A stretch of DNA of 64,000 nucleotides, taken from contig OY744616.1 in NCBI GenBank assembly GCA_963556255.1, forward strand, positions 6,229,956 to 6,293,955, written 5' to 3'. The stretch is from Allolobophora icterica (taxonomy: Eukaryota > Annelida > Clitellata > Crassiclitellata > Lumbricidae). Positions within the stretch are counted from its first letter, which is position 1. Each line of letters opens with the position of its first letter. Below, piece after piece: positions 21,001 through 28,930 of this stretch. Both the position numbers and the translations under genes were made by a program. The notes beneath the pieces are model-generated. The model saw only the letters and a program-made list of their open reading frames with translations. It made no database searches and was not told the origin of the DNA.

Positions 21001-21173
21001 ACATGCTTCTATTGCCTTTGAGGAACAGTGCTTACCTTAATGGCATGACCGTCGATGGCTTTGAAGACTTTCAGGTCCCTGTAGATGTTTCCTTTGACGT
21101 ACAGAGGTGGTGATGGTGGCAAATTCGCACCCTGCGGAATCAGTTCCAGCGTGAAGCTCTCTGGTGCACTCAT
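6553..21173 (-). CDS. Two-module kyphoscoliosis-peptidase/hillarin-like transglutaminase-fold protein, complete
   Basis: Seventeen exons join without phase conflict into 1268 aa: 21173-21036, 20078-19993, 19130-18990, 18638-18238, 17538-17021, 16595-16346, 15514-15225, 14310-14222, 12896-12756, 12413-12239, 11614-11357, 10812-10630, 10307-10096, 9326-8825, 8059-7900, 7426-7269, 6657-6553. A 42-nt microexon at 16259-16218 may fit between exons 6 and 7. The start is [10 protein letters not shown] at 21173. The protein holds two copies of one unit: an ERAR/DRAR-ending helix, a YAR-F helix, WAKG or YAKG, HSWN and DCHWA (transglutaminase-like core), then beta-rich segments with EYGLEI or EFGLEI and CEYK. 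It ends in SVCANFN and LLEYSM. KY and hillarin proteins are cytoskeletal and muscle-linked; both modules lack a catalytic cysteine at the usual place. The intron after exon 2 has a GC donor. Family call is strong; the exact orthologue is open. Confidence 0.9.
7507..7870. repeat. SINE fragment and GAATGAAT-type simple repeat
   Basis: Bases 7507-7705 resemble part of the element at 36805-37080 (shared CGTAATCTCGAGAT-like block and GCGGGAACC-like block). From 7706 to 7870 the sequence is a degenerate GAATGAATGGAT tandem in KY intron 15. Confidence 0.5.
8613..8766 (+). mobile_element. SINE-D copy ending in an AAT microsatellite
   Basis: The copy has ACATCTGGATATCTAACTGC, GATTCGCATTTCTGTGTGAC and an AATAAT tail of about 17 units. 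Related copies are at 20880-20955, 23735-23855 (plus) and 50060-50170 (minus). It lies in KY intron 14. Confidence 0.65.
9675..9925 (-). mobile_element. Interspersed repeat with ATTGATTG tail, copy 1
   Basis: Shares TTATTGGCACA-like, AACCGAAAATGGTAGAATAGACC-like and TGGCTCA blocks with copies at 26110-26275 and 54395-54620. A 16-bp tandem (TTTAATTGATTGATTC) at 9697-9755 is its expanded tail. Probably a non-LTR 3' end. Confidence 0.5.
10340..10565. repeat. About 32-bp minisatellite in KY intron 12
   Basis: Tandem copies of AATTTACAAGATGAGGGATC with ATCCAT joiners fill much of the intron between exons 12 and 13. Confidence 0.8.
10855..11195. repeat. tRNA-SINE remnant and TATATA/CATATA microsatellite
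   Basis: A B-box-like GGGTTCGATTC at about 10879-10889 followed by GACCCTGGGCAAG marks a SINE piece at 10855-10990. Bases 11085-11195 are an impure TA/CATA repeat. Both are in KY intron 11. Confidence 0.5.
11735..11905 (-). mobile_element. SINE-B (tRNA-related) copy
   Basis: Read on the minus strand it has GTTAGAGCG, GCGGAGAGTA, GGGTTCGAGTCG (B box), ACTTGCTCAAGG-complementary and TTGATACTTG-like blocks. Other copies are at 20275, 24220, 27225, 37795, 43675, 45055, 52985 and 55580. Confidence 0.65.
11925..12250. repeat. 22-bp minisatellite built from the KY exon 10 splice junction
   Basis: On the minus strand about 14 units of AGTTGGYAAAAAGGTAGCAT follow the exon 10 donor (TTGGCAAAAAG, then GTAGCATGC). 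Each unit repeats the last exon bases and the donor-like GTAGCA. The array begins at the real donor and fills the first 300 bp of intron 10. Confidence 0.85.
12465..12745. repeat. Impure ATT/TTA trinucleotide repeat
   Basis: Trinucleotide-rich stretch with ATTATT, TACTAC and AGTACT runs in KY intron 9. Confidence 0.8.
12985..13410. repeat. AAGGT/AAGGC pentanucleotide-type satellite
   Basis: Purine-rich tandem of GGTAAGGCAAGGAAGG variants in KY intron 8. It produces long open Leu/Pro/Tyr frames on the minus strand that are repeat translations, not genes. Confidence 0.9.
13535..13660. mobile_element. SINE-C copy
   Basis: Shares GGCAACTTCTATTGTGCCGG, CATCAATCGATGGCACACCA and CAGGTCAATAC blocks with copies at 25595, 47975 (opposite orientation) and 53597. 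Confidence 0.6.
13850..14150 (+). mobile_element. L2/CR1-like LINE 3' end with reverse-transcriptase C-terminus
   Basis: A frame on the plus strand reads [20 protein letters not shown] then [13 protein letters not shown], the usual C-terminal pattern (aromatic, then WN-LP) of L2/CR1-group reverse transcriptases, followed by a 3' UTR with GGGAGCGCCTCTG and GAGGCGCTTTATAAA. Opposite to the host gene strand, in KY intron 8. Confidence 0.7.
14366..14729. mobile_element. hAT-like non-autonomous element in KY intron 7
   Basis: The ends CAGTGCTGTCCAACC and GTTGGACAACACACGG are imperfect inverted repeats. Flanks CTCTAACC (14358-14365) and CTATAACC (14730-14737) agree at 7 of 8 bases, as for an aged hAT target duplication. 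GGCC-rich subterminal blocks face each other. Confidence 0.6.
14840..15224. repeat. Compound CA microsatellite abutting the KY exon 7 donor
   Basis: CA runs with CAGA and CAAA interruptions. A block of about 75 bp (from 14897) is repeated from 14985. On the minus strand the array starts at the exon 7 splice donor, which is itself GTGTGT. Confidence 0.9.
15540..16217. repeat. KY intron 6 sequence with 24-bp minisatellite
   Basis: Bases 16015-16217 hold about nine units of CATTTAGGTTACCCTATTTT. Bases 15970-16010 (ATCGAGATTATGATTACAATT) echo 16275-16310, so a larger block is duplicated around the microexon. Bases 15540-15970 show only AT-rich and SINE-tail-like sequence. Confidence 0.7.
16218..16259 (-). 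CDS. Probable 42-nt in-frame microexon of KY-like gene
   Basis: An AAAG acceptor at 16260 and a GTAGGT donor after 16218 bracket 42 nt that keep the phase left by exon 6 and required by exon 7. It would add [14 protein letters not shown]. The acceptor is not preceded by a strong pyrimidine tract. Its end and the following 35-40 intron bases resemble the end of exon 6 (SVDALG) and its intron, so it may have arisen by local duplication. Confidence 0.5.
16346..17538 (-). other. KY-like gene, module 1 beta-rich domains (exons 5 and 6)
   Basis: Exon 5 (17538-17021, residues 256-428) reads through [18 protein letters not shown], then [10 protein letters not shown] and ARLVRPG. Exon 6 (16595-16346, residues 429-512) has [16 protein letters not shown] and FTHVCQYL. 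The same pattern returns in exons 12-14 ([47 protein letters not shown]), which shows the duplication covers the whole unit and not only the transglutaminase core. Confidence 0.75.
16640..16912 (+). mobile_element. SINE-A copy with about 20-bp target duplication
   Basis: GTGGCTCAGTGGTA is an A box and GGTTCGAATCCC a B box of a tRNA-derived RNA polymerase III promoter, followed by CGTACGGACCTTGGGCAAGTC and GTCGGGAGCGCCTC. AAAGCAATGGTAACAGTGAT before it and AAAGCAATGGTTTCAGTGAT after it are the target duplication. Other copies are at 22085 (minus) and 51765 (plus). Confidence 0.8.
17555..17900. mobile_element. SINE-tail and SINE-like fragments in KY intron 4
   Basis: TAATTGTAATTGCAAATTTATATAGCACC at 17557 onward is a SINE tail in minus orientation, and AGAGGCGCTCCCAACCCAAC at 17690 starts a piece related to 36805-37080. 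Confidence 0.45.
17915..18130. repeat. 17-18-bp minisatellite in KY intron 4
   Basis: Tandem variants of AAACACATGGAAAATGT fill the intron close to exon 4. Confidence 0.9.
18238..20078 (-). other. KY-like gene, module 1 transglutaminase-like core (exons 2-4)
   Basis: Exon 2 (20078-19993, residues 47-75) is a helix ending LNELERAR. Exon 3 (19130-18990) has IFRWL and [16 protein letters not shown]. Exon 4 (18638-18238) has CGWAKG, then H153 of HSWN and D168 of IDCHWA, matching the His and Asp of the Cys-His-Asp triad. Where active members carry Cys just before the GY-like helix, this module reads GKATYARIF, so it is probably non-catalytic. Exon 2 ends at a GCAAGT donor, making its intron GC-AG. 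Confidence 0.8.
19140..19990. repeat. KY intron 2: short duplications and GAATAAATGTAT tandem
   Basis: ATTTATCGG followed by CATCAAAT and AAGTCGC occurs at about 19371 and again at about 19446. Bases 19765-19885 are a degenerate 16-bp tandem (TGAATAAATGTATGTA). No exon seen. Confidence 0.5.
20275..20465 (-). mobile_element. SINE-B copy (partial)
   Basis: ACAATACAACTGTATTCGAC, GTCTTCCGAAGTTCAAAAGTG and TTGAACCCCTACTCTCC blocks match other SINE-B copies; the middle is shortened. In KY intron 1. Confidence 0.6.
20680..21000. repeat. 21-bp minisatellite interrupted by a SINE-D piece
   Basis: Tandem TCTAACATGGTGTCACGTATG units span 20686-20880 and resume at 20956-21000. Bases 20881-20955 are a SINE-D 3' part with a short AAT tail. 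The unit length of 21 keeps long frames open on both strands, which are not genes. Confidence 0.85.
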
Positions 21174-21611
21174 CGTAACAACTGTTAGATGCGGTTAGCG
21201 CGGATACTGCGTCAGTACGGTTACCGTGGATACAGCCTCTTGATGATCACACAGCCGGACACCTGGACATACCAAACAGAAACTTCCAGTTTCAAACGAT
21301 AATACAAAGTTGTTTTCTCTTGAAATTTAGCTCTGTATGTGATGTGTATGCTATTGAAGTCTCTTGTGAGAACATGAAGAACTTCGCCAGAGCAACCACT
21401 ACTTAAACAGTTGTTTAATGGACTTGGAGACAATATACCTTGTATTTATGAAGTTAACCATTGGTGCTACCACCTGTACAACACCAAATTGTATTTGACT
21501 GATAGATTGATTGATGGATTGATTGATTGATACTCTTCCTTCTGAGTTCTCCGTCCTACCTACTGACGTAAACCCGATTGCCTGTGGCTGTTAAGAGGTA
21601 CTTGAAAAGAG
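21174..21611. other. KY-like gene 5' flank
   Basis: On the minus strand CTAACAG ends at 21182, nine bases before the start codon, and could be the acceptor of a 5' UTR intron. A GATTGATTGATG run lies at 21500-21530. No promoter motif can be assigned. Confidence 0.35.
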
Positions 21612-22084
21612 CCTATCAGCAGTAATATTATCGTTAACGAAACGAAAACAAAAAAGAAAACTCAATCGTTAACGAAAACGAAAAAGATTTTAGAAATGGA
21701 AACGAAATAAAAACGAAAACGAAAAAGGTTTTGGAAACGAAAACTAAATAAAAATGAAAAAGAATGGATGTAAAACTAATAAAAACTAAAACGAAAATGA
21801 TTTTTGGAACGAAAAGTATTGAAAATCCAACCATGTATTTTATTAAAAACGAGATTCGAAAATGAAAATCCAAACAATCTCTATTATTAAATTATCCGCG
21901 CCAGTTGAACAGCGCATGTCTACATGTCTAAAATTATTATCAGGATACAACTTCCTGTGTGCGGTCTACAATTTATGTCAAACTGTCGGTGCATGTTTAC
22001 GAAATTTGTTACTAATAATGAGTCTAGTAAAGCTTTTATCTGGTAGGATACGCGAAAGTATTGTATGGGAATAGGCCTACTTTA

Positions 22085-22305
22085 TATTTATTTATTTATT
22101 TTTTATTTATTCATTTATTCCGGATATTTCTATAGCGCCTTTCGAAGTCAACTACTACTCAGAGGCACTCCCGACTACAGCATTTGATACTGTGCCAGAA
22201 TCTTCACGCCGAAGCGCCACGAGCAATTGCGAGTGAAGGACTTGCCCAAGGTCCGTACGCAGCGGCTAGAGTGGGATTCGAACCTGCAACCCTCCAGTCA
22301 CAAGA
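22085..22305 (-). mobile_element. SINE-A copy, nested
   Basis: Reverse complement of GGTTCGAATCCCACTCTAGC, GACCTTGGGCAAGTCC and GCCTCTGAGTAGTAGT blocks is present in full order, with a TTTATTTATTT tail on the left. Confidence 0.75.
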
Positions 22306-22365
22306 AGAAGATATAATATATCTTCTGTTTCGAAAGTCCTTTTGTATTCCTCAATAATGCATTAA

Positions 22366-22434
22366 TTAACACTTCAATGACGAGCTGCATTGGTTTCCCA
22401 ATCACTTTTAGTACACTCTTGTCGTTGAAGCACT
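22366..22434. mobile_element. TTAA palindromic element, copy 2
   Basis: Starts TTAACACTTCAATGACGAG and contains CTTGTCGTTGAAG; the right TTAA is mutated. Confidence 0.5.
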
Positions 22435-22599
22435 CTGAAACTAAACTAAAACTAAAATGATGTCAGGAATAGAAACGAATTAGAAACGAAAATGATTGAA
22501 AAATGAAAAACTAAAACTGAAACTAAATAGAAATGATTGACACCTGACAGAAATAGAAACTAAAACGATTTTAGGAACAAAAATAACAATGCCTATCAG

Positions 22600-22957
22600 T
22601 GCATACACTTGTATTTTTGTAAGCTGTTGGCCATAAAAAACTTCATCAATCGATCAGTTGTAACAGTAATCGTAATTGAAACTGTAAACGTAATTTTAGT
22701 AGACCATTTATATAGCACATCGTAACAATATCTTAGAAGAGTGTTATATAATCAATTTCAAAAGATGTGCCACGATTTCAACCTCGCCTGCATATGTTTA
22801 GGGCAAATATGTAAGGCAAATACATTAGCAATTTGTCATCATTCTCCTCCAAAAAACGCAACCAAACTGTAATAAATTCAGCAGAACTTGGTCAATGAGA
22901 GTAACAGAAAGCTGTCTAGTTGTTGAAGTCCTTTTGTATTCCGCAATAATGCATTAA
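22600..22957. other. Intergenic spacer, no feature beyond SINE tails
   Basis: GTAATCGTAATTGAAACTGTAAAC and TTTATATAGCAC at 22660-22715 look like a SINE/LINE tail. Nothing else is supportable. Confidence 0.4.
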
Positions 22958-23028
22958 TTAACACTTAAACGACGAGCTGCATTGGTTTCCCAATCACTTT
23001 TAGTACACTCTTGTCGCTGAAGTGTTAA
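22958..23028. mobile_element. TTAA palindromic element, copy 3
   Basis: TTAACACTTAAACGACGAG and CTTGTCGCTGAAGTGTTAA form the arms, with TTAA at both ends. The 35 bases to the left (AGTCCTTTTGTATTCC to GCATTAATTAA) also match the left flank of copy 2, so the two share a larger repeated context. Confidence 0.6.
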
Positions 23029-24219
23029 CGAGTCATCCTCGTTATAATCGACAAAAACCTGTGGAAATCCTCATTTAATTCGTAGTGTTTCTGTGAATGT
23101 ACATTTCAGAATGCTGTGAATGTGGACCTGGTTTGGTTTTTGTGATTATAACAAGCCGTTAGTCTTCACTCAGTCCTCATAAATAGGAATGCATAATAAA
23201 TCAAGGCCTGGCATTTGCCGGAGAGTGATAGCAGAGATCCATCATACCCCAGGTGACCTTTGCGGGATATAAATAACCCCAGACAATGAAGCCCAGACAA
23301 TGACAAGACAACAGCTGAAAGGACTTTGCATTGTGGGCCGATGTTTGAATGAATGAATACAAACGTCACGCTTCACTGCTCAAGCAAGCCGCCCTTGCAG
23401 TCAGCCGAGACTATCAGAAATGGATCACTGAAAGGTATTTGGATACATAAATTGGTTAGATAAATATAACACCTAAGACGCACGCTGAAAGCCAGCAATA
23501 AAACAACTGGGGCATCACATCACACAATGAATGAGCGTCTGAATGAATGAATGATAGGAAATTGACATGTCAGAAGTCAATACTTGAACCAGAGGCACGG
23601 TTAGTCCCTAAGGGGAGAGGAGATGGACTGCCGAGAGTGCAAGTGGCTGAGGGTGGACGCAAGTGACCGAGAGTGGAAGTAATTGACCGAGGGTGACAGT
23701 GAGTGGCCGAGGGTGGAAGTGAGTGACGGATGGCTTTGATGGATATCTAACTGCATCTTCTCCTGGCGGCTGACTATCTGCGCCTCAGATTCACATTTCG
23801 GTGTGACCGTGCGCGCGTTACAAATTTAATTGATAATCACAACAATAATAATTTATGGATTCGCTAAATAGAAAATTTTAAGTAGCCACAAGAGAGAAGA
23901 CATAAAGATGAATGGCCTGTTATCACAAAAACCGAAACAGTTCCACATTCACTGCATTATGAACTGCACAAAAACCCATGTATTAAAAGAGGATTTCTGA
24001 GGTTTTTGTGGATTATCATGAGGCTGGCTTTTCAATGCATTAATGAGCAATACAAAAAGGACATTCGGAACTAGGACATGGGGAAAATTGAAGGACATTA
24101 GAATACGAAGAACCTATTAGCAGTGGAACAAAACAATAGTCAGAAAAGAACCAAAGACTTGGACATTCATTAGCAGGAGAGAACCAGAGGCATTGGCAAT
24201 TACAAAGACATTATTATTA
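23029..24219. other. Intergenic DNA with SINE-D copy at 23735-23855
   Basis: Bases 23640-23725 are a short AGTGAGTGGCCGAGGGTGGA tandem. Bases 23735-23855 are SINE-D (GATATCTAACTGC, CTCAGATTCACATTTC, GTGTGACCGTGCGCGCG). No coding sequence recognised. Confidence 0.5.
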
Positions 24220-24395
24220 ATCATTTGTTAAGCGTCACTATCAGTTGATGGTGCTGAGCAATTGCGAGTGCAGGACTTGCTCAAGGTCAATACACAATAA
24301 CCGTCTCACGGGAGGAGGAGAGCTCAGGAGACTCGAGCCCATACTCTCCCTCTCTACAAGGCAAGCGCCCTAATCAATCAACTACCGTGTGTCGC
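24220..24395 (-). mobile_element. SINE-B copy
   Basis: Minus-strand reading gives GCGCTTGCCTTGTAGAG, GAGAGTATGGGCTCGAGTCTCC, GAGACGGTTATTGTGTATTGAC and TCGCAATTGCTCAGCACC, the family order. Confidence 0.7.
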
Positions 24396-24495
24396 ATTAA
24401 TTAGCATGGGACGAAACTGGCCTCAGTGGTAAGAACTAAGGCAACGAAGAGTTCAACCAACAAGGAAGAACAGATACACTAAAAGGTACCAAGTA

Positions 24496-25474
24496 TATGT
24501 GATGCGGGATCTCAAAACCAGGCGGAAGTCGGCAAAACCTATTTCGAGTAATCCCTCAAAATAGCGCTTCATCTTGATTTTTAGCGAAAAGCGTTTTATA
24601 TCATAATTGCATTGTTTAATATTTGAAGAATATAATTCTGCAGTTTTTGTTATTATTTACTGGTTGTTCTCATAAAAAAATCGAATAACATTGCAAAGTT
24701 GTAAAAGAATATGATTTCATTTTCGGGTTGATTTCATTGTTTTGCGCGTAGCGGTTATAAAAAGCGACTGGGAAATACCCATGATGTCATACATCTTCTG
24801 AAAGCCTGGAATTCCCTTTAAACAACTAACCTACTTTCTTGGCTGAATAATTAATTCCTGTGCCAAAAATACCAAATCTCCCAAAGTCTCCCAAATCGTC
24901 TTTACCCTTAAGCAACGCGTGGTTGGTATCACGTGATCATTTAAATGCCGAATGCTAGAGTCCTGATTGGGCAAAACAAGGTCGCGCGCTGCATCTCGGG
25001 CTATTTTTATCTGCGTGAGTGCAATGCTAGAGTCCGGATTGGGCAAAACAAGGTCGCGCGCTGCATCCCGGGCTATTTTTTATCTGCGTGGATTGGAATG
25101 AACACTTAGTCAGTAACCAAAAATTTCTTAATTATTAAGTAAAAACAAAAAATAATAATATAATTTTATATTGAAATATTGGCAGACATGTGTGTTTATG
25201 AGCTGTGAAAATTTCAGCTTTTAAGCTCAAGCAATACTTATCGTTATCAAGGACTTTATGGTAGATTACATGTGTTTATGTTTTTGGCATTTTTCTCTAA
25301 ATAATTTTTCCTGAAGGGCATAGTTTCCAAACCGCATATCTTCGCAACGGTTAGACCCATAAGAAAAACCCTTGGCATTTTGGAAAGATCTTGAAAAGAT
25401 CCACAAATATATATTAAAAACTAGTTTTTGTAAATTTTTACGAACCGCCTGGTTTTGGGATCCCGCATCACATA
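24496..25474. mobile_element. DNA transposon with about 29-bp terminal inverted repeats
   Basis: TGTGATGCGGGATCTCAAAA followed by CCAGGCGG on the left is mirrored by CCGCCTGG followed by TTTTGGGATCCCGCATCACA on the right. The inside is AT-rich with no transposase frame. Bases 24949-25018 and 25021-25090 are a near-perfect 70-bp tandem duplication (AATGCTAGAGTC, GCGCGCTGCATC). The target duplication is unclear (ATAT-like). Confidence 0.7.
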
Positions 25475-25594
25475 TTATAAGACATACGGAAAAAGAGACA
25501 CCAGTATGGCACTACAGGGGAAGAACTAAAGCAGTAAATATTATTACTATTATTATTGCTATCAATATTATTATTAACTTCTAATTATTACCTT

Positions 25595-25870
25595 ATTACC
25601 CAATATTAGCAACTTCCATTGTTCAGGTGTCTTATGCTCAAGGCATCAACCCACGGTGCACCAAAACCTAGCCTCAGTCAGGTCAATATCCAGAAGATCA
25701 GTCCACATAGACACAGAGGCAGCCTATGGTGGATAAGCAATTTGAAAGCTCTAGGTATAAGTCTTAAAGTTGAGAAAGAGTGACAAATGTGGCTGCCAGA
25801 ACAAACAGACATATGGGGTGAGACAGTTCCAAAGTCTACGTCTAGCAACTAAAATAGCTTGACATAATTC
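25595..25870. mobile_element. SINE-C copy with 3' body
   Basis: GCAACTTCCATTGTTCAGGTG, GGCATCAACCCACGGTGCAC, CCAGAAGATCAGTCCACATAG and AGGCAGCCTA match the copy at 53597. The body continues with GACAGTTCCAAAGTCTACG. Confidence 0.55.
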
Positions 25871-26109
25871 AAATAAGTAAAGAACTGAGACATAACAAGA
25901 ACTTGGGAGCTTCAGAAAACAGGACAATAATATGGGAACAACTCAGCATTAGTGGTAAAACCCAACACAGTACAGAGAATATTTGGCAATGGAATAATAA
26001 CGGAGATATTAGTGGGTAAGAACTACGGCATCGGGAAGAACAAGTACATTAGCACAAGAAGTATACCAAGGCAATAATGGTTAAACTAAGGCATCGGAAA
26101 ATAACATAC

Positions 26110-26275
26110 ATCAGTAGAATAGAATAAAATAGCCCTTTATTGACTTCTCAACATCATGGCAATAAAGCAATATGTACACGATATAATTAGAAACAATGAG
26201 TTGAAGCCAAGGTAATAATAGCTCAGTCGAAAAGGGTCAAATGGAGCCACTCAGTAGTAGAGTAACAATTAAAAC
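26110..26275 (-). mobile_element. Interspersed repeat with TTTATTGAC end, copy 2
   Basis: Shares CCTTTATTGACTTC, CAGTCGAAAAGGGTCAAATGG and GAGTAACAATT with 54395-54620, and less closely with 9675-9925. Confidence 0.5.
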
Positions 26276-27224
26276 ATTTCTGGAAAAGACCCTGAACACA
26301 GAAATCATCGGACAAAGGCACGGAACGCAGACCAAACATAAACTTCTGACCGTGACACATGAACCAAACCGAGGCCTTCACAGATCATTTATTGGTCGGA
26401 TATAATTAGACGATAATGGTAGAGGAGTCAAATTTTAGTAAACAAATTACAAACGAGTTGAATACACAGGATGCAAAAGCGATAATTGCCACAGGCCTTA
26501 GCTACATATCGCTAATGGTACGTAACTATTTCGGTAATGCCTTTTCATTTCAGGGTCCACAAACTTCTACCTGCCCAAGCATATGCAGCCGTGGGTTATT
26601 TATTCATTTTTATTTGTCTGGCTATTTACACAGTGTCTGTTCAGACCTTTACAAAAGTGTAGCATATATTATCATCTTTTGTCCAAGCAGTTGCCTTTGG
26701 TAGCAGAATAGGTAAGCCAGTTTCAAAAGTAACGGCAGATGCAAATGTAAAAAGAACGATCAGATTATATGAAAGACATGGGGCATACAAACAACCGAAC
26801 ACAACCAGAAGGCGTGTTTAGGAATGCACAGCGCATAAATAAATCTCGTCTGAGTCTCGGAGAATATAAATCTTGTTTGCTGGGTCTTCTAGCTTTTACA
26901 TGTAAATGTACACAGTTTCTACAGCGACCGACTGTATGGCTTCGATCCTGCTCAATTTTCAATGAATTTTTCGGGGGAGATCCTTCACCACTGCTGCCCA
27001 TTTGAATGGGGACCCCACTGTTTAAGGTCCCACTGTATAGACCATGATAGAACGACTGTATGGCCTGGACCCTGCTCATTTTCAATGAAAATGTTGGGTG
27101 AAAGCCATCACCACCTCTGCCTGCTTGAATGTGTGCAACTCCAGATCTACATATACTCTGCCATATGCACCTTTCACCAACTGAATGAATGAACACATAG
27201 CTAAATTATAAGGATCACAGTAAC
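26276..27224. other. Intergenic DNA with a 75-bp direct repeat
   Basis: CGACTGTATGGCTTCGATCC to CACCACTGCTGCC (26930-27000) recurs diverged at 27053-27124. No known element or gene recognised. Confidence 0.45.
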
Positions 27225-27420
27225 CAGACGGATTGAGCGCTTGACCTGAAATGTGGAGAGTAAGGGTTTGAGCCTCCATTCAGGAGGTCACCGTGTAAGG
27301 ACCTTGAGCAAGTCCTTCACATACAACTGACCAATGCCATCGATGTTCTATCACATAGTCATGTGTGTACTTCTGAACTTTGGAAGGAGGGCAGTATCAA
27401 ATGCAGTTGTACTGTATACA
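27225..27420 (+). mobile_element. SINE-B copy
   Basis: GAGCGCTTGACCTGAAATGTG, GGGTTTGAGCCTCC, GACCTTGAGCAAGTCCTTCAC and CTTCTGAACTTTGGAAGGAG occur in order, ending with TGCAGTTGTACTGTAT. Confidence 0.7.
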
Positions 27421-28129
27421 CAACCAGCAACAAATATAGCACATATCATCAACAATAACCAGTAATAATTCTCACATAACTTGCAACCCGCAGGACATAC
27501 ACTTTGTACAAAGTTCTGGTGTATATCACAGGGCATACAGCAAGCGGCATAAACAGCTTAGCTTCGGCGTTCTCGATTACTATTAGCCACTAGGAAATAA
27601 AAAGAATTGGGCGATGGACTCTTGACCTATACCATGTAGAGAGCAGTAAAACGGCCGCCTGCCAGTTACCGACCAGGCCAAGCGGAGAATAGAAAACCGT
27701 AACCACTTTGAAATTAATTCAAACGAACCCGTATGATCTGATAAAATGAAAGTATTGACTATAGTCCCCAAGTACAAGTAGCTAGGCCAACTTTAGTCAG
27801 ATGTAACAATTATTTCTACTTTAAAGTAAGTATATTCTTTATTAACAAATTACTAATCACACTTTGATGTACACTTTTTTACAAATATCTAATAAACACA
27901 GTTAAAAAGTAGGCTATATAACATCCTACAATGTTTTGCACATCAGGCTGTCGGCTGGGGGGATTAAGTGGACATAGCCATGGGGACGAAGGGAGTATTA
28001 GTTGGGTTTGGTTGGAGGTATTAGTTGGTGCAGGACGTGTCCCTGGTCGGTCAGGACAGCCCCAAAGTTCTTGAACTGTTCTAGAAAATGTATTGCTATG
28101 CAAATGCAAGATGCGAATATAGGCTTCTT
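27421..28129. other. Intergenic spacer, nothing recognised
   Basis: No splice-consistent coding segment, tRNA-like promoter or terminal repeats found by eye. Confidence 0.35.
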
Positions 28130-28405
28130 TATTTAAGTTAAGGCAATTACTTTCTTACTACATTTCTTACTTGCTTACAATAATTATGTTGCATTTCTTA
28201 CTTGCTTATGGTTATGTTACAGTACTTACTTGCTAATAGTTAAATAATGATACTTACTTGATTACGGTTATGTTACGGTACTTACTGGCTTACAGCTATG
28301 TTATAGTACTTGCTCTTGGTTATGCAACGGTACTTACTTACAGCTATGTTATAGTACTTGCTCTTGGTTATGCAATGGTACTTACTTACTTGCTTACAGT
28401 ACTTA
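28130..28405. repeat. Irregular CTTACTTGCTTACAG-type tandem
   Basis: Repeated GTACTTACTTGCTTACAG and GGTTATGTTACAG segments with variable spacing. Confidence 0.7.
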
Positions 28406-28739
28406 CTTCAACACAAAACAGAACATATGGTATACATGTGCAAATGTCCGCACATGGTCAAACCAGCTTAACTTTTAAAGTAGAGTTCCTTTGCAATGCC
28501 TTGTCAAGATCAAAGAAACGCCCCACTTGCAGCAGATCAAAGAAAGTCCCATTTATATAAACAGTTAAAGATAACAGTTAACAAAGGTCAACAGCAACTG
28601 GCAGCAAGTGATTTATACCACACTAAACACAACATTTTCTTAGGGTCTCTAGTTTCATGTAACCTTCTTGTTTAGCGTGAACTGGAAAAGACCCATTTAT
28701 GGTTTTCCAGTCATAATAACTTCACTTCAAGTATTACCA

Positions 28740-28930
28740 TCATCAGTGGTGTGTCCATCTCCGAAGCATGGCTTCCACGACTCTTTTGCGATCTGTACCA
28801 GTCATGGGGTCATTTGTGTGTACCCCGAAGTTCAATGGATGAAGATCTGCCTCCACCACTTGGGTCCATGTATGTCTTGGTCATCCGAATGGTCTCTTCC
28901 AGCTCCTTTTGGGACTGGAAATCAAGTGCT
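28740..28930 (-). pseudogene. Non-LTR retrotransposon reverse-transcriptase C-terminal remnant
   Basis: Minus-strand translation gives RSWKRPFG, a stop, then PRHTWTQVVEADLHPLNFGV, DRKRVVEAMLRRW and a stop. The order PR-TW, then ADL, then DR is the C-terminal signature of several non-LTR retrotransposon families. The in-frame stop shows it is dead. Confidence 0.65.

Larger units (their letters stand above)
21620..22591. mobile_element. hAT-like element with 8-bp target duplication, carrying a nested SINE
   Basis: CCTATCAG flanks the element at 21612-21619 and 22592-22599. Ends CAGTAATATTATCG and (reverse complement of the right end) CATTGTTATTTTTG are imperfect inverted repeats. Both arms are rich in ACGAAAACGAAAA and ACTAAAACTAAAA. 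A minus-strand SINE-A lies inside at 22085-22305 and a TTAA-palindrome half at 22366-22434. No transposase frame. Confidence 0.6.

Noticed and set aside
20583..21021. Open frames of about 120-140 codons on both strands
   Set aside because: The 21-bp tandem unit is a multiple of three, which keeps frames open by chance.
26416..26703. 95-codon plus-strand frame in the intergenic region
   Set aside because: No family pattern, codon use or splice context to support a gene.
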